This document shows, one piece after another, positions 12,910-24,235 of a stretch of 64,000 bases of DNA. A program made the position numbers and the translations under genes. Positions within the stretch are counted from its first letter, which is position 1. Every line of letters begins with the position of its first letter. The notes under the pieces were generated by a model, which was given only the letters and a program-made list of their open reading frames with translations, was not told the DNA's origin and searched no databases. The stretch is from NCBI GenBank assembly GCA_013180625.2, contig SNVD02006916.1, positions 1 through 64,000 of the forward strand. The letters run 5' to 3'. This DNA is from Boswellia sacra. Its lineage: Eukaryota; Streptophyta; Magnoliopsida; Sapindales; Burseraceae.

Positions 12910-13655
12910 AAGGAGATATCTATATATAAGAAAACAATCCTTCTCGTGGAAAAGGTCTAAGAAAGAATTAGTACAGTTTCTCAATGATAATAACATTTTT
13001 TTTGTAACCGAGGTGTCCGGACCAGCTTACGTGCACCACAACTAATCCTCGGGGGATTAGCACGATTACAACCCACTATCACGATCTCCCGCTTACCTCA
13101 TGGGAAAAGGCCATTGTGAAGAGTCGAATCCAGGACTTCTCTGTTGGCCTTACCAACTCCCTCCTGGGTCGCCCTTGCCACGTGAACCAATCCATTGTGG
13201 GTGATAATAACATTTTCTTCATAAGTTATTTCTATTTTTCTACCTATATGAATAGAAGTTTGAACACTTAATCTAGTTCTAGACGGGGGATGTTACAAGT
13301 TACAAGTTGGTATCAGAGATAGTTTTAAGGTTTATAAACTTTTAATTGTTGTTAGTCAAGGGAACCAAGGTGAAATGCTTGACGCCTAAATCATTGGTAC
13401 TAAGTGTATTTTAAGTTCTGTATAGTGCTAGTTTATTATTATTTGTTAGTGTGAAAATAAAAGCAGATTGTTAAAGTCTAAGAAAATTTAAAATTTGAGG
13501 ATAAAATTCTTTTATTAACCAATGAAAATATTTTTATATGTTGGATGATAACATGGAAGCATTTTTAAAATATCAAAATTAATAATATATTAAATAAGTT
13601 ACATAACAAAAAGAGACAATAACTCATGAGTCCGCTCGCTTTTAGATATAATATA
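12910..13655. repeat. Duplicated block Z, copy 1
   Basis: This block matches 58095-58633 closely, apart from a SINE insertion present only here. It includes TTGGTATCAGAGAT (13305-13318) directly after GGATGTTACAAG, the arrangement of an LTR end plus primer site. The block may therefore be the edge of an old LTR element. Both copies end at the same motif, GTCCGCTCGCTT. Confidence 0.7.
13000..13201 (-). mobile_element. tRNA-derived SINE (Au-like) with 15-bp target duplication
   Basis: On the minus strand this ~200-bp element has A-box-like GAGTTGGTAAGG and B-box-like GGATTCGACTC about 30 bases apart, then ends GGACACCTCGGTTAC plus an A tail (T run at 12996-13003). That tail form resembles the Au SINE family of plants. 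It is flanked by TGATAATAACATTTT at 12985-12999 and 13202-13216. The duplicate block at 58188-58202 has the single uninterrupted TGATAATAACATTTT, which is the empty site. Confidence 0.9.
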
Positions 13656-14267
13656 TGTAATTACTTCTAAACATTTTTAAAGTTATTTGTTGAAAAAAGA
13701 CTAATATTACAGCCTAAAATTCTTTCTTCTTTTATTTCTTCTTTTCATTTTTAAGTATGTGTCATAGAAAATTAATATTATCTCATTATTACTTAGACAT
13801 TAATTTTGAGTTGAAGTTCAAGAATGCATATAAGTCTACTAGTATTTGGAACGGGGTACCAACAGTGATACGAGTGACATGAAAACCAAAGTTGAGGCCC
13901 TAGAGCCAAAAACCTGAAAATTGGAACAAAGGTTAATTACTGCCATGCATCATTTATAAAATTCCAACAAACGGGTTACTTCTAGCTTTATTTGGGTGGT
14001 GGAATTTCTTGGTTTTTCGCTTGCATTTTCATTGATTGTCAACAGAAAGTTAAGTAATGCAAGAAAAATTGGTTTGCAAATAATAAGTTAGTTAACATAT
14101 ATAAACATGTCTTTCTTTTGTCTTGGTGCCGTTAAACATGAAATATTTAGAACACTATTATGACAACATAAAAAATACAAATAAGTAAAATATACAAGTA
14201 ACCAATTAGCTAATTGACATCTTATCATAACACACTACAATTGAAACCAAAATCGCAAGAAAAACAA
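13656..14267. other. Intergenic DNA downstream of the YUCCA gene
   Basis: AT-rich sequence with no coding frame or recognisable element. It includes the 3' flank of the YUCCA gene on the minus strand, and no clear terminator motif is visible. Confidence 0.5.
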
Positions 14268-15812
14268 TCATTTGGTTTTTTTGCTTTGATTCAAGGCAAA
14301 ACTGACATCTTCTGCTATACTTTTAGCATCATTAGAGATACCAAATAAACCTTGTCTCGCAAACCCAGTACAATAAAGACCATTCTCTCCTTTCCAATGT
14401 TGTGAGAGGTTTTTACTAGGCATTCCAATTTCATCAAAGAGGTTTCCATCAACCTACATGAGTCAAGAAAACCCACTTATCATCATTAATTAGATGCTAT
14501 TTACTTTATAAATGAAATCTACACTCTCCTGGAATACTAGCATTTTGTATTAGAAAGATTAGATAATTTGAAATTGAGCATAATTGAATAGTTAAAATAC
14601 CTTAAGCCAATTTCTCACAGTGCTTTTGTAACCCGTAGCAAAAATGATGGAATCAAAATTATGCATGTCACCATTGGCAAATTCAACGCCTTTAAGCTTA
14701 TTAAAATTTTTTATAGGTGGAAAAATCTGCGAAAGATATCATTATTATCATAATGAAAAGTGAATAGTTAAATTCTATATAAGAATAAAAACAATTACGG
14801 GTATATAAAAGAAAGGTAGCTACCTTAATTATATTTTTCTTAATCATCTCTACGCAGCCAACATCAATGGTGGCTGATCGTCCCGTTTTTGCTTTCAGAT
14901 AAAATGGCCCCTCCTTTGGCCTTGGAAGTCCATACTTTGATAAATCTCCATAAGCTAATTTTCCAAGCAACACAGCTATTTTATCTACTATGTAGATTGG
15001 CAAGAATTTCAATAGGGTCATTGATAGCCATACTATTTTCTTGGAGAGAATGTGTACCTAAATCAACACAACGATGAAGTTTTATTAGAAGAGTTTTAGA
15101 AATAGATAGACAACCATGAATTTCAACAGGAGTCAATAATTATAATAGTTTGTTCAATAAAATCTTATTATCTACACTTGAAAAAAGAAGGCACACATAC
15201 CGGGTTGCGAACAACTATGGAAGTTCTAGCACCATATTTAGACAAATCATAAGCAATCTCCATGCCAGAATTCCCACAACCAACAACCAAAACATCTTTT
15301 CCTTCATAATCTTTACCATTCATATAGTTGCTTGAATGAATGTAGTCCCCTCCAAAGCTATCAAGCCCCGATATCTCCGGAATGAAACCTTCACTATTTT
15401 CACCCGTGGCAACCACGAGAAATTGCCCAAAGTACGTTTCTTCTTCATCTAAACAACTATTCTTGGCAACAATACACCATCCTTGGCGCTCCTTATCATA
15501 ACTTCCAGACACCACAGATCGATTTAGGAGCGGTTCGATCCCAAAATTTGCTACATAATTTTCTAGGTAACTGATAAAACCGCTCTTGGGGACAAATCTT
15601 GGTGTATTAGGTGGGAAAGGCATGTAGGGAAGATTACAAAACTCCTTCGCAAGGTGTAATTTCAAACAATCATATGACTTTTTCTTCCAAAGAGAGGCGT
15701 AGCAGTCCTCTCTCTCTAATACAATGTTTGAAATGTTGAGACGATTGAGGCATGCAGAGGCTGCTAGTCCAGCAGGGCCAGCTCCTACTATGATAACAAT
15801 TGTTTCCCTCAT
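14268..15812 (-). CDS. YUC10: YUCCA-type flavin monooxygenase (auxin biosynthesis), 4 exons, 385 aa
   Basis: YUCCA enzymes are cytosolic or ER-associated FAD/NADPH monooxygenases that convert indole-3-pyruvate to indole-3-acetic acid, the last step of the main auxin pathway. Exons on the minus strand are 15201-15812 (204 codons), 14824-15057 (78), 14601-14726 (42) and 14268-14453 (61 plus TGA). All introns are GT-AG and phase 0. Residues 9-14 hold the FAD motif GAGPAG. The FMO signature [11 protein letters not shown] lies near residue 157, the NADPH motif GCGNSG near 181, and ATGYKS in exon 3. [20 protein letters not shown] and GRSATIDVG are typical of the family. The length matches YUC10/YUC11 and no key residue is missing. 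The start is the only ATG just ahead of the FAD motif. Choosing YUC10 over YUC11 is uncertain. No target of a nearby insertion, so it is probably functional. Confidence 0.95.
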
Positions 15813-15946
15813 ATTTCTAGTATTAGAAATTAGAAGTTCTTAATTATTAATTTGTATGCTAAGTCTCTACTCCAATACACAATATTGGAGCTCGAAGCAG
15901 GCAATTTTGGTTGTTGGTTGTGCTCTTCTCACCAATCTGAGGAATG

Positions 15947-15955
15947 TATATATAT
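15947..15955 (-). promoter_or_regulatory. Likely TATA box of the YUCCA gene
   Basis: A TATATATAC-type motif on the minus strand lies about 135 bases upstream of the YUCCA ATG, a plausible distance for a core promoter with a short leader. No other TATA element is closer. Confidence 0.45.
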
Positions 15956-16236
15956 GTTTCTTTAGTGGTACCGGTCTAACAATAAATTCTTTCACTGACA
16001 TCTTAAAATTTCTTTAAAAGGAATTGGAAACCAATCGGTTAACAATCGGAGGTTCTCCCTGTTGTGCGGCTGTGTTTTATTGGATGGAATAAGCATATTG
16101 TTCACCATACGTAGCAACTTTGATATTTGATTAAACAATTGATAAGTAATGATTTATGTTAGATTCGGTTTTTTTTTTCTCAAATTTTAAGAGAATTTTG
16201 ATGATAGGTGATTTTACTAATTATATAGTAAAGACA
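15956..16236. other. YUCCA upstream region
   Basis: AT-rich sequence upstream of the YUCCA gene. No recognised element apart from a (T)n tract near 16171. The duplicated block begins at its right edge. Confidence 0.4.
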
Positions 16237-17332
16237 ATACACATTCCAATAGCAATCATATTGATGGAAATAAGAAATTGGAATTAATTATTTTGAAAAT
16301 GATATTGATGCGGGATAAAACTTGGAATTAGTTAATTTAGAGAATTGTATTTAATTTATTATTTAGGTACTATTTAGTTTCCAATTCGCTGTTACACAAA
16401 AAAAAAAAAACCTAAATTTTTATACTAAGACATATTAAGGAAAACAATCAAAGCACTCAAATAAACAAAAAGAATGTGTAGAAATTTAATAAATATTATC
16501 TAATTAATTTATAAACAAATTAACTCCAATTTTTGCTTTGTATCAGTTATTCACCTCTCAAAATATACTTCCAATACATAAATATTCAATAAAATGCATA
16601 ATAAAGAAACAAAAATATGTCATATAAAAATGATAATTTTTATACCGCAAAGTTTGTTTCTTGTGAAGCTTTCTTCGGCCTTAATTAGTTTTTATGGTTT
16701 CTTTTTATATTATTTTATTTAAATTTCTAGAATTTGAGGAGGACACTTGTTGTTCTTTTGAAAATAAATCAATATAAATTATAAAATTATCATCCAATAA
16801 AATCTTTTTTTCCAATTTTGTAAAATTTCACTTTTTATGCTCTCTCTTGCAGTTTTCCCGTTATACCAATTGCCATAAATTATGCTTTCTGTTTCTATAG
16901 AAGATGCGAGTTTGTACTTCTGGATAGAATACTGGTAAATAAATTATTTGAAATTTTTAATTTCAAGAAAAAAACATCTCAAACCAATGACATTAATTTT
17001 AAAAAAAATTTGTTAGGCTAAATTGCTATAATGATTCTTTATAAATAAATGTGTCACTCATTCATAATTTTATTTGAGAGTGGTTATATTCAGTTATATT
17101 TTGATTTTTTTAATTATCTTTCCAGAATTTTACTATAATATAAAATTATTAACGAAGGCACAAAAAAAAAATTCTAAAAGCACTAACGTTAAACTGATTT
17201 TGTTCAAGATTTCGTAGTGAACATTTTGATTTAGACAATAATCATTGTCCACTTCCCGCCCATATACAATTGTTTATGGTTTACTTGATTTTTTGTTGAC
17301 TATGTTTTTCTCTATTTAGTGAATGAGATTTA

Positions 17333-18072
17333 GGTGATGTTTGTTTAAATCACTTAACACTTTTTAGATTTAAACACTTTTTAGGGTTTAATTTATACCA
17401 CTTAATAAGATATTTGTTTGTTCTTTTATGTACAACTTAAAAAAAGTGATAAAAGAATATGTTAATTTTAATGTGAATTTTTTACCCTTGTATAGGAAAT
17501 CTAAAATGTGTATATTATATTTTTTACAATTCTTTAAAAATTAAGTAATTAATAAAATTGAACTAAAAATCATTTTCTTTTAAATAGTTAATATTATGTT
17601 TGTTATAATCTTTTAAAAATTAAATAATTCATATAATTAAATCAAAATTATCAATAATTATATATTTAATTTTTATTAATTATAATTTTAAATTATTAAA
17701 TTTACTTATAATTTCTAATTAACTTTATTTTTTTATTTATTTTTAACTTCCCCTCTCTCTTTCTCGCTCTCACTCTCTTCGCCTCATCCTCTCTCTCTGG
17801 CCCCGCTCTTTCTCCCTCTCACTCTCTTCACCTCACCCTCTCTCTCTGGCCCCACGCCAACAACCCAACCACACCCCCTTAAAAGTGGTGTTTATGGTAT
17901 TTTAATAATTCAGATGTTTTAAGAAGTAAAAAGTGACTTTTTTTTTTACTTTTTTAATTCAGACATTTTTATCTGAAAATAAGTGATTAGAGATTCAAAC
18001 AAACAAAAATAATTTTTTATATCACTTAATTCTATTTAGATTCAGATTTAAGTGGTTAAAACAAACAGCCCC
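17333..18072. mobile_element. Tourist/PIF-Harbinger-like MITE
   Basis: A 740-bp insertion with imperfect terminal inverted repeats: left GGTGATGTTTGTTTAAATCA and right, read inward, GGGGCTGTTTGTTTTAACCA. It is flanked by TTA at 17330-17332 and 18073-18075, the three-base target duplication of the PIF/Harbinger group. The duplicate at 36668-36670 keeps the empty site with one TTA. There is no transposase frame. It is long for a MITE because of an internal CT-rich expansion. Confidence 0.85.
17748..17862. repeat. CT-rich tandem duplication inside the MITE
   Basis: Two copies of a ~50-bp CT-rich unit (CTCTCACTCTCTTC...CTCTCTCTGGCCCC) sit side by side within otherwise AT-rich DNA. Confidence 0.85.
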
Positions 18073-18233
18073 TTAATTTTCTGGATCTACAGATCAACTT
18101 GCAGAAAATAGCAAAAAGAAAACAGGAAAAACAGGCTTGAATTTTTTGTTCAATAATTTCATTCGAGACATTGATGTCAAAATCCATGACTTAGTGCATC
18201 GATCAAAGTAGTTAAAGTTATAGTTTAGAGAAA

Positions 18234-18262
18234 ATGATGATGATGATGATGATGATGATGAT
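18234..18262. repeat. (ATG)n microsatellite
   Basis: About nine ATG triplets. The duplicate copy has an (AAT)n tract at the same place (36826-36862), so the triplet itself has changed since duplication. Confidence 0.9.
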
Positions 18263-18611
18263 TAAAAATAGGGTATGCCATGACTTTTTACTCTTTAATA
18301 ATTTTAGTTTGAAATAAAATTGTTAGAAGATAACAAACTGGACAAAAATAGAGCTGATAGTTACAAAGTACGTGATAAATAGAATTATTCCTCAATGTGT
18401 AACATTCCGATTACATTTTTTTTTCTTATCCCTATTATGTATGTACCTCCGCAAAAGTAGGTTGATTCTTAATAGCTTTATTAATTGTTAAGAGCTAAAG
18501 TTCAAACTGTTTCCTATCATTATATAAAGATCGTAACTTCTAATTAAGAAACAACATAAGGACGTGAGTTTGGATAATTCTGAGATAGCTTACTCGGGAG
18601 CTTGCAGGACA

Positions 18612-18775
18612 AATTTATGAAGCATTTGTGCCTACCACCTTCGGTTTCTAGCTCTAATACCAATTCATGAAGCATCTGGGCCTACCACCTTTGGTTTCTA
18701 GCTCTAATACCAATTCCTGAAGCATCTGGGCCTACCACCCTTGATTTTGGTTTCTGACTATAATACTATTTGTTA
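18612..18775. repeat. Three tandem units of ~60 bp
   Basis: Units share ATGAAGCAT(T/C)TG(T/G)GCCTACCACC and GGTTTCTAGCTCTAATACCA. The duplicate at 37227-37322 holds about two units. Confidence 0.85.
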
Positions 18776-19742
18776 AGATTATGGACCTTCCAAAACTCTA
18801 CATTGGCATGATATTATCAATTTTGGGTCTAAACCCTCGTGGATTTGCTTTTAGGTTAAATTCGAAAAGGCCTCGTACTAATGAAACATCATTCATACTT
18901 ATATGTCCATGATTTCTCTCATATCTAGCTAATGTGAAACTTTGATCACACACCCAATAATTTCATAATGGCTATACAAAAAGTTCTTTCTAGTCAACTA
19001 GAGACTCATAACATGCAAGTGCAATAATTCATCAAGAACATTATCTTTTGGCTCACAAACAACTCAACATCATCAACAAGAATGGTTTCCAACAACAAAT
19101 GCACAAAAGTAATTTTTCTACCCTAATAAGTGGAATGAAAAATTACACAAAAGAGATGTTAAATTGGAAAAACCAATTGATAGATGTGTAGAGCAAGGTC
19201 CCAAGTTTCAAACCTTTAATTTTGAACAAAATGAAAGCACATTTGACCATGTGGTTTCTTGAATCAATTTGTTGAAACACTAGCCATTTTCTCTTGGAAC
19301 TCTCGGCTTGCACCACCCTTCTCCTTCTTTTGATTTTTCTTTCTCACTTGCTTTCACACTTACACGACACCCGACCTTCTATTTGGTAAAATGTACTCAT
19401 ATTTTCTTTCTTTACTTTATTTTTTCTAAGCCTCATCAGAAAGATTTGAACCTAAGACCTCAATGTAGTGAAACACCAGATCCCAAGCCTTCACCAATTG
19501 TGATACCCCTCAAGGGCATTTGTTTACTTTGATATTAATAAGTAAAATTTTTACCAAGTTAGTTAGTTATGAAAAACTATTAGGTCTCTACCTATCACGT
19601 CACGTAATGGCAAAAATTGATATGGAACACTTGCTTACTACAAAAACCATTTCATTTACACCTTCCTTGTCATTCATTAGTAACCACTAAAGTTTAAAAT
19701 ACGTACCATCTAACTCTTTTAGAGAGAAAACACTGACAATGA

Positions 19743-20264
19743 TCAAATTTCAACCATCGTTCTAATGATGGGTTCAAATATATATGAAAAAAATTTCTTC
19801 TGCACTAGTGGACGTGAAGTGTGCTCCTTGAAGCAGTCTAGCTTATCATGGATCTTCCGGTAAAGCCGGGCATTCTTAATTTTCTGCTGGAGACTATTGT
19901 ATGAATCCTCAATGGAGGGGGCATTTTTATAGACAACAACAGGAGGTACAAAAGCCCAGAAAAGGAAAATCATATAGCCATATGAACGTGGGAGAAGGAT
20001 GGAGATCACTGAGACACATGGAAGAGATCCTAATATTATAAGAGCAATATTAATAAGTTGAGCGTAGCTAGTGTTATGAGAGTTGCTTGCTTGAAGATTC
20101 CTCCCCTCTACAAATGCTAAGTAGAAGATGATTGCAGTTAACAGACATGTCCACATGTTTGTTGGGGGTGTTTGGAATGGGGATTTGCATGAGCGTTGAA
20201 CACTCATTTCCAAAACGACAACTAGAAACTGAATGAGAATTGCAAAAGTATTCAGGCATGTCAT
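19743..20264 (-). CDS. Small four-helix membrane protein, unknown function (173 aa)
   Basis: I do not recognise a named family. The minus-strand frame starts at the ATG at 20262-20264 (MTCLNTFAILIQ) and ends at the stop at 19743. Four hydrophobic segments are predicted: residues ~3-21, ~38-56, ~73-96 and ~99-118. A charged C-terminal tail contains KNAPSIEDSYNSLQQKIKNA, followed by a Lys/Arg-rich stretch. A good splice acceptor (TTTTTGCAG, 20291-20299) lies just upstream, and a donor G|GTAAGC sits at 20817/20818, so an intron in the 5' leader (20291-20817) is likely; the upstream exon has stops in this frame and looks non-coding. The frame is open for 173 codons while the duplicate at 51070-51573 has stops and frameshifts, which suggests this copy is the one under selection. 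No introns are needed inside the frame. Confidence 0.6.
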   Translation of the reverse strand: MTCLNTFAILIQFLVVVLEMSVQRSCKSPFQTPPTNMWTCLLTAIIFYLAFVEGRNLQASNSHNTSYAQLINIALIILGSLPCVSVISILLPRSYGYMIFLFWAFVPPVVVYKNAPSIEDSYNSLQQKIKNARLYRKIHDKLDCFKEHTSRPLVQKKFFSYIFEPIIRTMVEI

Positions 20265-20290
20265 TGGGATTGAAATGAAAATTTTGCACA

Positions 20291-20465
20291 CTGCAAAAAC
20301 ATAGTCAAATAATCATTAAGAGTAAACAAAAGATTCCCAAATTATGTGCTTTTTGTTCCAAAAGATACCCATAAAAAAATTAAAAATAAACTACTACTTT
20401 TAAATAATGCATACTACTTTTAAGTAGGATGTAGACCCTACATGTTGACTGTCAAGTGATGGTAA

Positions 20466-20507
<42 letters not shown>

Positions 20508-20817
20508 TGGTTAAATTTTAAAATTTCATTCTTTATCGAAAGGGTTAAAAAAGCTTAGTTATCATTTATCAAGTTTGTTAGTTTACTAGGTTAATTTAGA
20601 ATCATACTATATAGTATAAAACAATATCATCCATATTTCGATGACTAGGTAATCGCAATAGAATTGACATCAATATATAATAAGCCCCTCAAATATGTTA
20701 TAAAATGAAAAAAATATTACCCGTAATATAACATTTTAAAGCTAAAATATCTTGAAAAATGTAGCTTAATTTATGACAAAAATAACAAAGGAGAAGTTTC
20801 ATAAAATTAGAGCTTAC
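20291..20817 (-). other. Predicted intron in the 5' leader of the four-helix gene
   Basis: GTAAGC donor and TTTTTGCAG acceptor on the minus strand are conserved at the same spots in the duplicate copy (near 52098 and 51600). It includes the (ATT)n microsatellite at 20467-20505. Confidence 0.5.
20467..20505. repeat. (ATT)n microsatellite
   Basis: About thirteen ATT triplets. The matching tract in copy B (51782-51820) is partly inverted: ATT units followed by ATA units. Confidence 0.9.
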
Positions 20818-21090
20818 CACAGAGCAATGCTTCTCCCAATTAAATTAACTAGCAACTTAGGGAATGTGATGATGGAGAAAGAGTTATCTTATTTCATATA
20901 TAAAAGGTGGAGACATGCAGTCCAGATTCCTCTTCTTCTACAAGTCCACTACTAAAATTCTAAAGAAATCAATTATCATTTAATTAGCTTTCAGTACTTT
21001 AAAAAAAACGTAAGACATCGCAAAGTTAAAGAAAGTGTATTGAATTTTAACCAATTTATTTTTTTTTTGTTTGCTAACTAAATCTTAATT

Positions 21091-21379
21091 AATTTTTATT
21101 TTCATTTTAATTTTCTTATACTAGTCAAGTTGTCAAGTAAGATGTCAATTTATCAAGTATGGATTACTTAATAGTCAGACATGGTACTTAATATCGGTCT
21201 AATATTACTAGATAACCAAATAAGTATCAAGTAAGTTGTCAAACTCTCAAATAAAATTATTTGCCAACTCAATAACTTGCAAACTTAGTTTGATCAAAAA
21301 AATATAAAGAATACAGATTTGGCTAAATTGATCATAATAACATCTTAAATTTGCCTTTTTTTCCTTAATATTTTACAAA
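21091..21379. other. AT-rich sequence between duplication A and the CACTA element
   Basis: No coding frame or repeat family recognised. It contains several short repeats of GTCAAGT and TCAAGTA. Confidence 0.4.
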
Positions 21380-21402
21380 CACTAGTAGAAAAATGCCCTA
21401 CG

Positions 21403-21606
21403 GCAACGTGCATTGCACGTTGCTAAAGGGCTTTCGCAATGTGCGGGCGCACGTTGCTGTTCTAACTGTTGTTAAAAGTCCTTTACTTTCTGTAACGTGC
21501 ATTGCACGTTGCGAAAGACTGTATTACATGCTGCAGAACACCTTTTAGCAACGTGCAATGCACGTTGCAATATCTTAAAAGGCAACATGCAATGCATGTT
21601 GCCGAA
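21403..21606. repeat. Left subterminal repeats of the CACTA element
   Basis: Palindromic units centred on GCAACGTGCATTGCACGTTGC (21403-21423). Variants lie near 21484-21504, 21548-21568 and 21581-21601, each containing ACGTG or CACGT cores and able to fold as a hairpin. Confidence 0.9.
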
Positions 21607-23542
21607 AATCTAAACCCATTTTCTTTTTTTTATTAGAAATATTTATATTTATATTTTTTAATTTGTAGTACTTGTAGCATTTATAATTTTACCAGTTACT
21701 ATACAAATAAACTCACAAAAATTCAATATTAAATATAACATCAAAATACTCATTCATATTAACAAAAATATTATTACAGAATTTTTAAAATCAAGTACTT
21801 GTTTACAAAGAATAATCCTAAATAACTTAAAATAACTAAATAAAAAACACTGTAAAATTAAATTCTGGGGCATCACATATTTTGGAGCCGATACACTTGA
21901 AACAACTCTTCCATAATCTTCCAATCATTTCATCTTCTACTCTCATCTTTTTGAAGCAATTTCATAGATATTTTCTCAAGCAAACACTAACAAATCCTGC
22001 ATAAAATACAGTATAATATTACAAGTCAAACTGATGTGAGTATTGATGTTATGCATACTGACAAAGTACAATATAATATCAAGTAACATTCCATAACTAG
22101 ATCCTGAACATAGCACTCCAAAGTAAATTGGGTTTTACTTCTTCTGTGTCCTTATCTTGAACTATGGAATTTCTTTCACCATTTCTAGTAACTAGTTTTT
22201 GAAGTGCATTCAAGCTGCATGTAGCAACTTATTTGCATGATTGACTTCATCACATAATGCTAAAAAATATAAGACAAATCTGAGGAAGTAAAAAGGGGAA
22301 AAAATTGTGAGATCAACTGTCAAGAAATTTTCACCAAAGTAGGGGGAGTTAAATTATGTATCCAGCATCTGTAATGCTGATATGAACACAACCAAATTAT
22401 GGAAATCATATCATTAACAGTTTACTTCTATTGTATGGAGCTCATTTTATAAGCAAGGCCACAAAATAATAAGTTAATAAAAATATTAAATCACCCAGCT
22501 AAGTATTTCTATGCAGCTAGAAACAGGCAGTACACTTGGAGATTTCTAGGATTTTTAGCACATGAATAACAATTTGTTAATGTGATGCACGAGTTCCAGA
22601 ACATTACATCATAGTTTAATAGACTCTATAATAGAAAAGAGAAGAACATAAAAATTAGAAAACTTATCTGCTTCTATTAAAAAATGATGCAATAATCTAG
22701 AAGATTTCCCACATGATACAAAATTCTAAAAAGTCTTCTACAAATTCTAGAGATCTGTCATGTAATGGAGTAAAAATCTAGCCACTAAATATTTCTTATA
22801 TTGAGCTAGCCATGAAATGAAGTCATAATTGGAGTTGGTAATGAATAAATAATTCAGCCACCTAAGTTTGTCTCCATCAATTGCCAAACAAAGCAAGGTG
22901 GATGTATGCACTCATGTCTGCCACTTACAATCAATTGATTATTTTAATCAATTTGTAAACCGGTTTGCATGCACTTTCACAATTAGAAATTAATCATAAA
23001 TTATCTAAATAACTTTAAAAAAAGTTCAGCAAGTCCAAACAAAGTCCGAAACAACCACCTCACTTTATTAAGTAACTCCATACCACACGTTTCAACAAGA
23101 AAGCCAACTCTCAATTCTTCACATCTTAAATCCTTCAAATATCATCAAAGATTCGGTCTAATCTTAAAAGCAGGCCGATAAATATAAAAGCAAACTAATC
23201 ACGGGAAAACAATATTATTAACCGGATTATAACATTATCTTCATCATTTCTTAAATTAAACTAAGTAATTCAAATCGACATTTAATTCTTGTAAGAAGTC
23301 ATTATTTTTAGTTTTTTTTTAACTGAATCTCTGAACAAGTTGCTTCAAAATCAATTCAAAAACTCCTTTAATTTTTGTAGCAACAATAAACACCAGTTAT
23401 CATTCAAATCATAAGGCTATAAAAACATTAAACAATCTGTAATAAGTTATCATTCACAGGGCTGCAATCAAACAATAATTTAAGTAAATAAGTTTTGAAC
23501 GAGAGAGAAAGAGAGATTAGTGTTGAAATCTAGTAAAGGAAT

Positions 23543-23982
23543 CTAAGTGAAAAAGTCATCTCCGATTTCTCCATGAGGCATCAAATTAATCTCCTCTTTG
23601 ACCAATTCTAACACTCTACCTCTCGGCCTCCTAACAGATGACTTCCTACTCACACAAATAATGAAGACATTATCTCCGCTCACACAAAAAATAATAACAA
23701 GAAAATAAAAAATTATAATAATAATCACATAAAATTAAATATATATATATAAATCGGAGCCTTAAATCAACTCCACTTAGTCAACTCACCTCAAGTATGT
23801 TTGGAAGCCATTACCGGCACTGTAGCTCCAGCCTCCATACTCGGCGACGGCGCCATACCCTCCTGCACGTTCACTACCATCACTATGAGAACCAACACCA
23901 AGAAAAAAAAAAACAAACAAAGCTCATAGCTCTATGAATACTAACCTGTGCCATTTCTCTCCAGCAAATGTAAGATCGAAAT
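23543..23982 (-). pseudogene. Three-exon gene fragment inside the CACTA element
   Basis: Three minus-strand open segments join with GT-AG junctions and matching phase: 23946-23982, 23790-23882 and 23543-23645. They read from DFDLTFAGEKWHS through YGGWSYSAGNGFQTYL to RGRVLELVKEEINLMPHG, then a stop at 23543-23545. The introns are 63 and 144 bases. The local GC content is higher than in the rest of the element. I do not recognise the protein. An acceptor-like TTTTTAG sits right before the first exon, so more exons probably existed upstream. It may be captured host exons or the tail of a transposon gene. The phase agreement across three exons is seen directly; capture is inference. Confidence 0.5.
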
Positions 23983-24235
23983 CTAAAAATTTTACAAATA
24001 GAAAACTTGTCTCAGATTTTTAAATTAAATAACAGATAGCGAAAGAGAGAAGAGTGCATATTTTGTAGTGAGTGGGCAGGAGGCTAATTAACAAAGTCGT
24101 TGAAATAGCAAGGTATGGAGATGCGATGGAGGAAAGAAAGAGGATCTAGTGAATGGAAGAAACTGATGGAGATGGGGGAGGCGGCAGACAACTAAAAAGA
24201 GGAGATCAATCTTCATTCTTTATTTAGCCCTATTT

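Larger units (their letters stand above)
16237..21090. repeat. Segmental duplication, copy A
   Basis: About 4.9 kb that matches 35577-37391 plus 50173-52425 in order and orientation. Shared landmarks include AACTTGGAAT(T/G)AGTTAATTTA, GTTCAAGATTTCGTAGTGAAC, the tandem CATGAAGCAT units, and the four-helix protein gene with its 5' intron. Copy A has a MITE that copy B lacks. Copy B has a large retrotransposon nest that copy A lacks. The YUCCA gene lies just outside the duplicated block. Confidence 0.9.

Noticed and set aside
13050..13130. A tRNA gene, because A- and B-box-like motifs are present
   Set aside because: No cloverleaf can be drawn by eye, and the boxes belong to a SINE with an A tail and target duplication.
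17748..17862. CT-rich tract as a promoter or coding Ser/Leu-rich domain
   Set aside because: It lies wholly inside the MITE and is a tandem duplication; no frame continues outside it.
20074..20289. A second open frame overlapping the four-helix gene (MQNFHFNPNDMPE...)
   Set aside because: It is the +1 shadow of the membrane protein frame, has no hydrophobic pattern and uses a non-ATG start.
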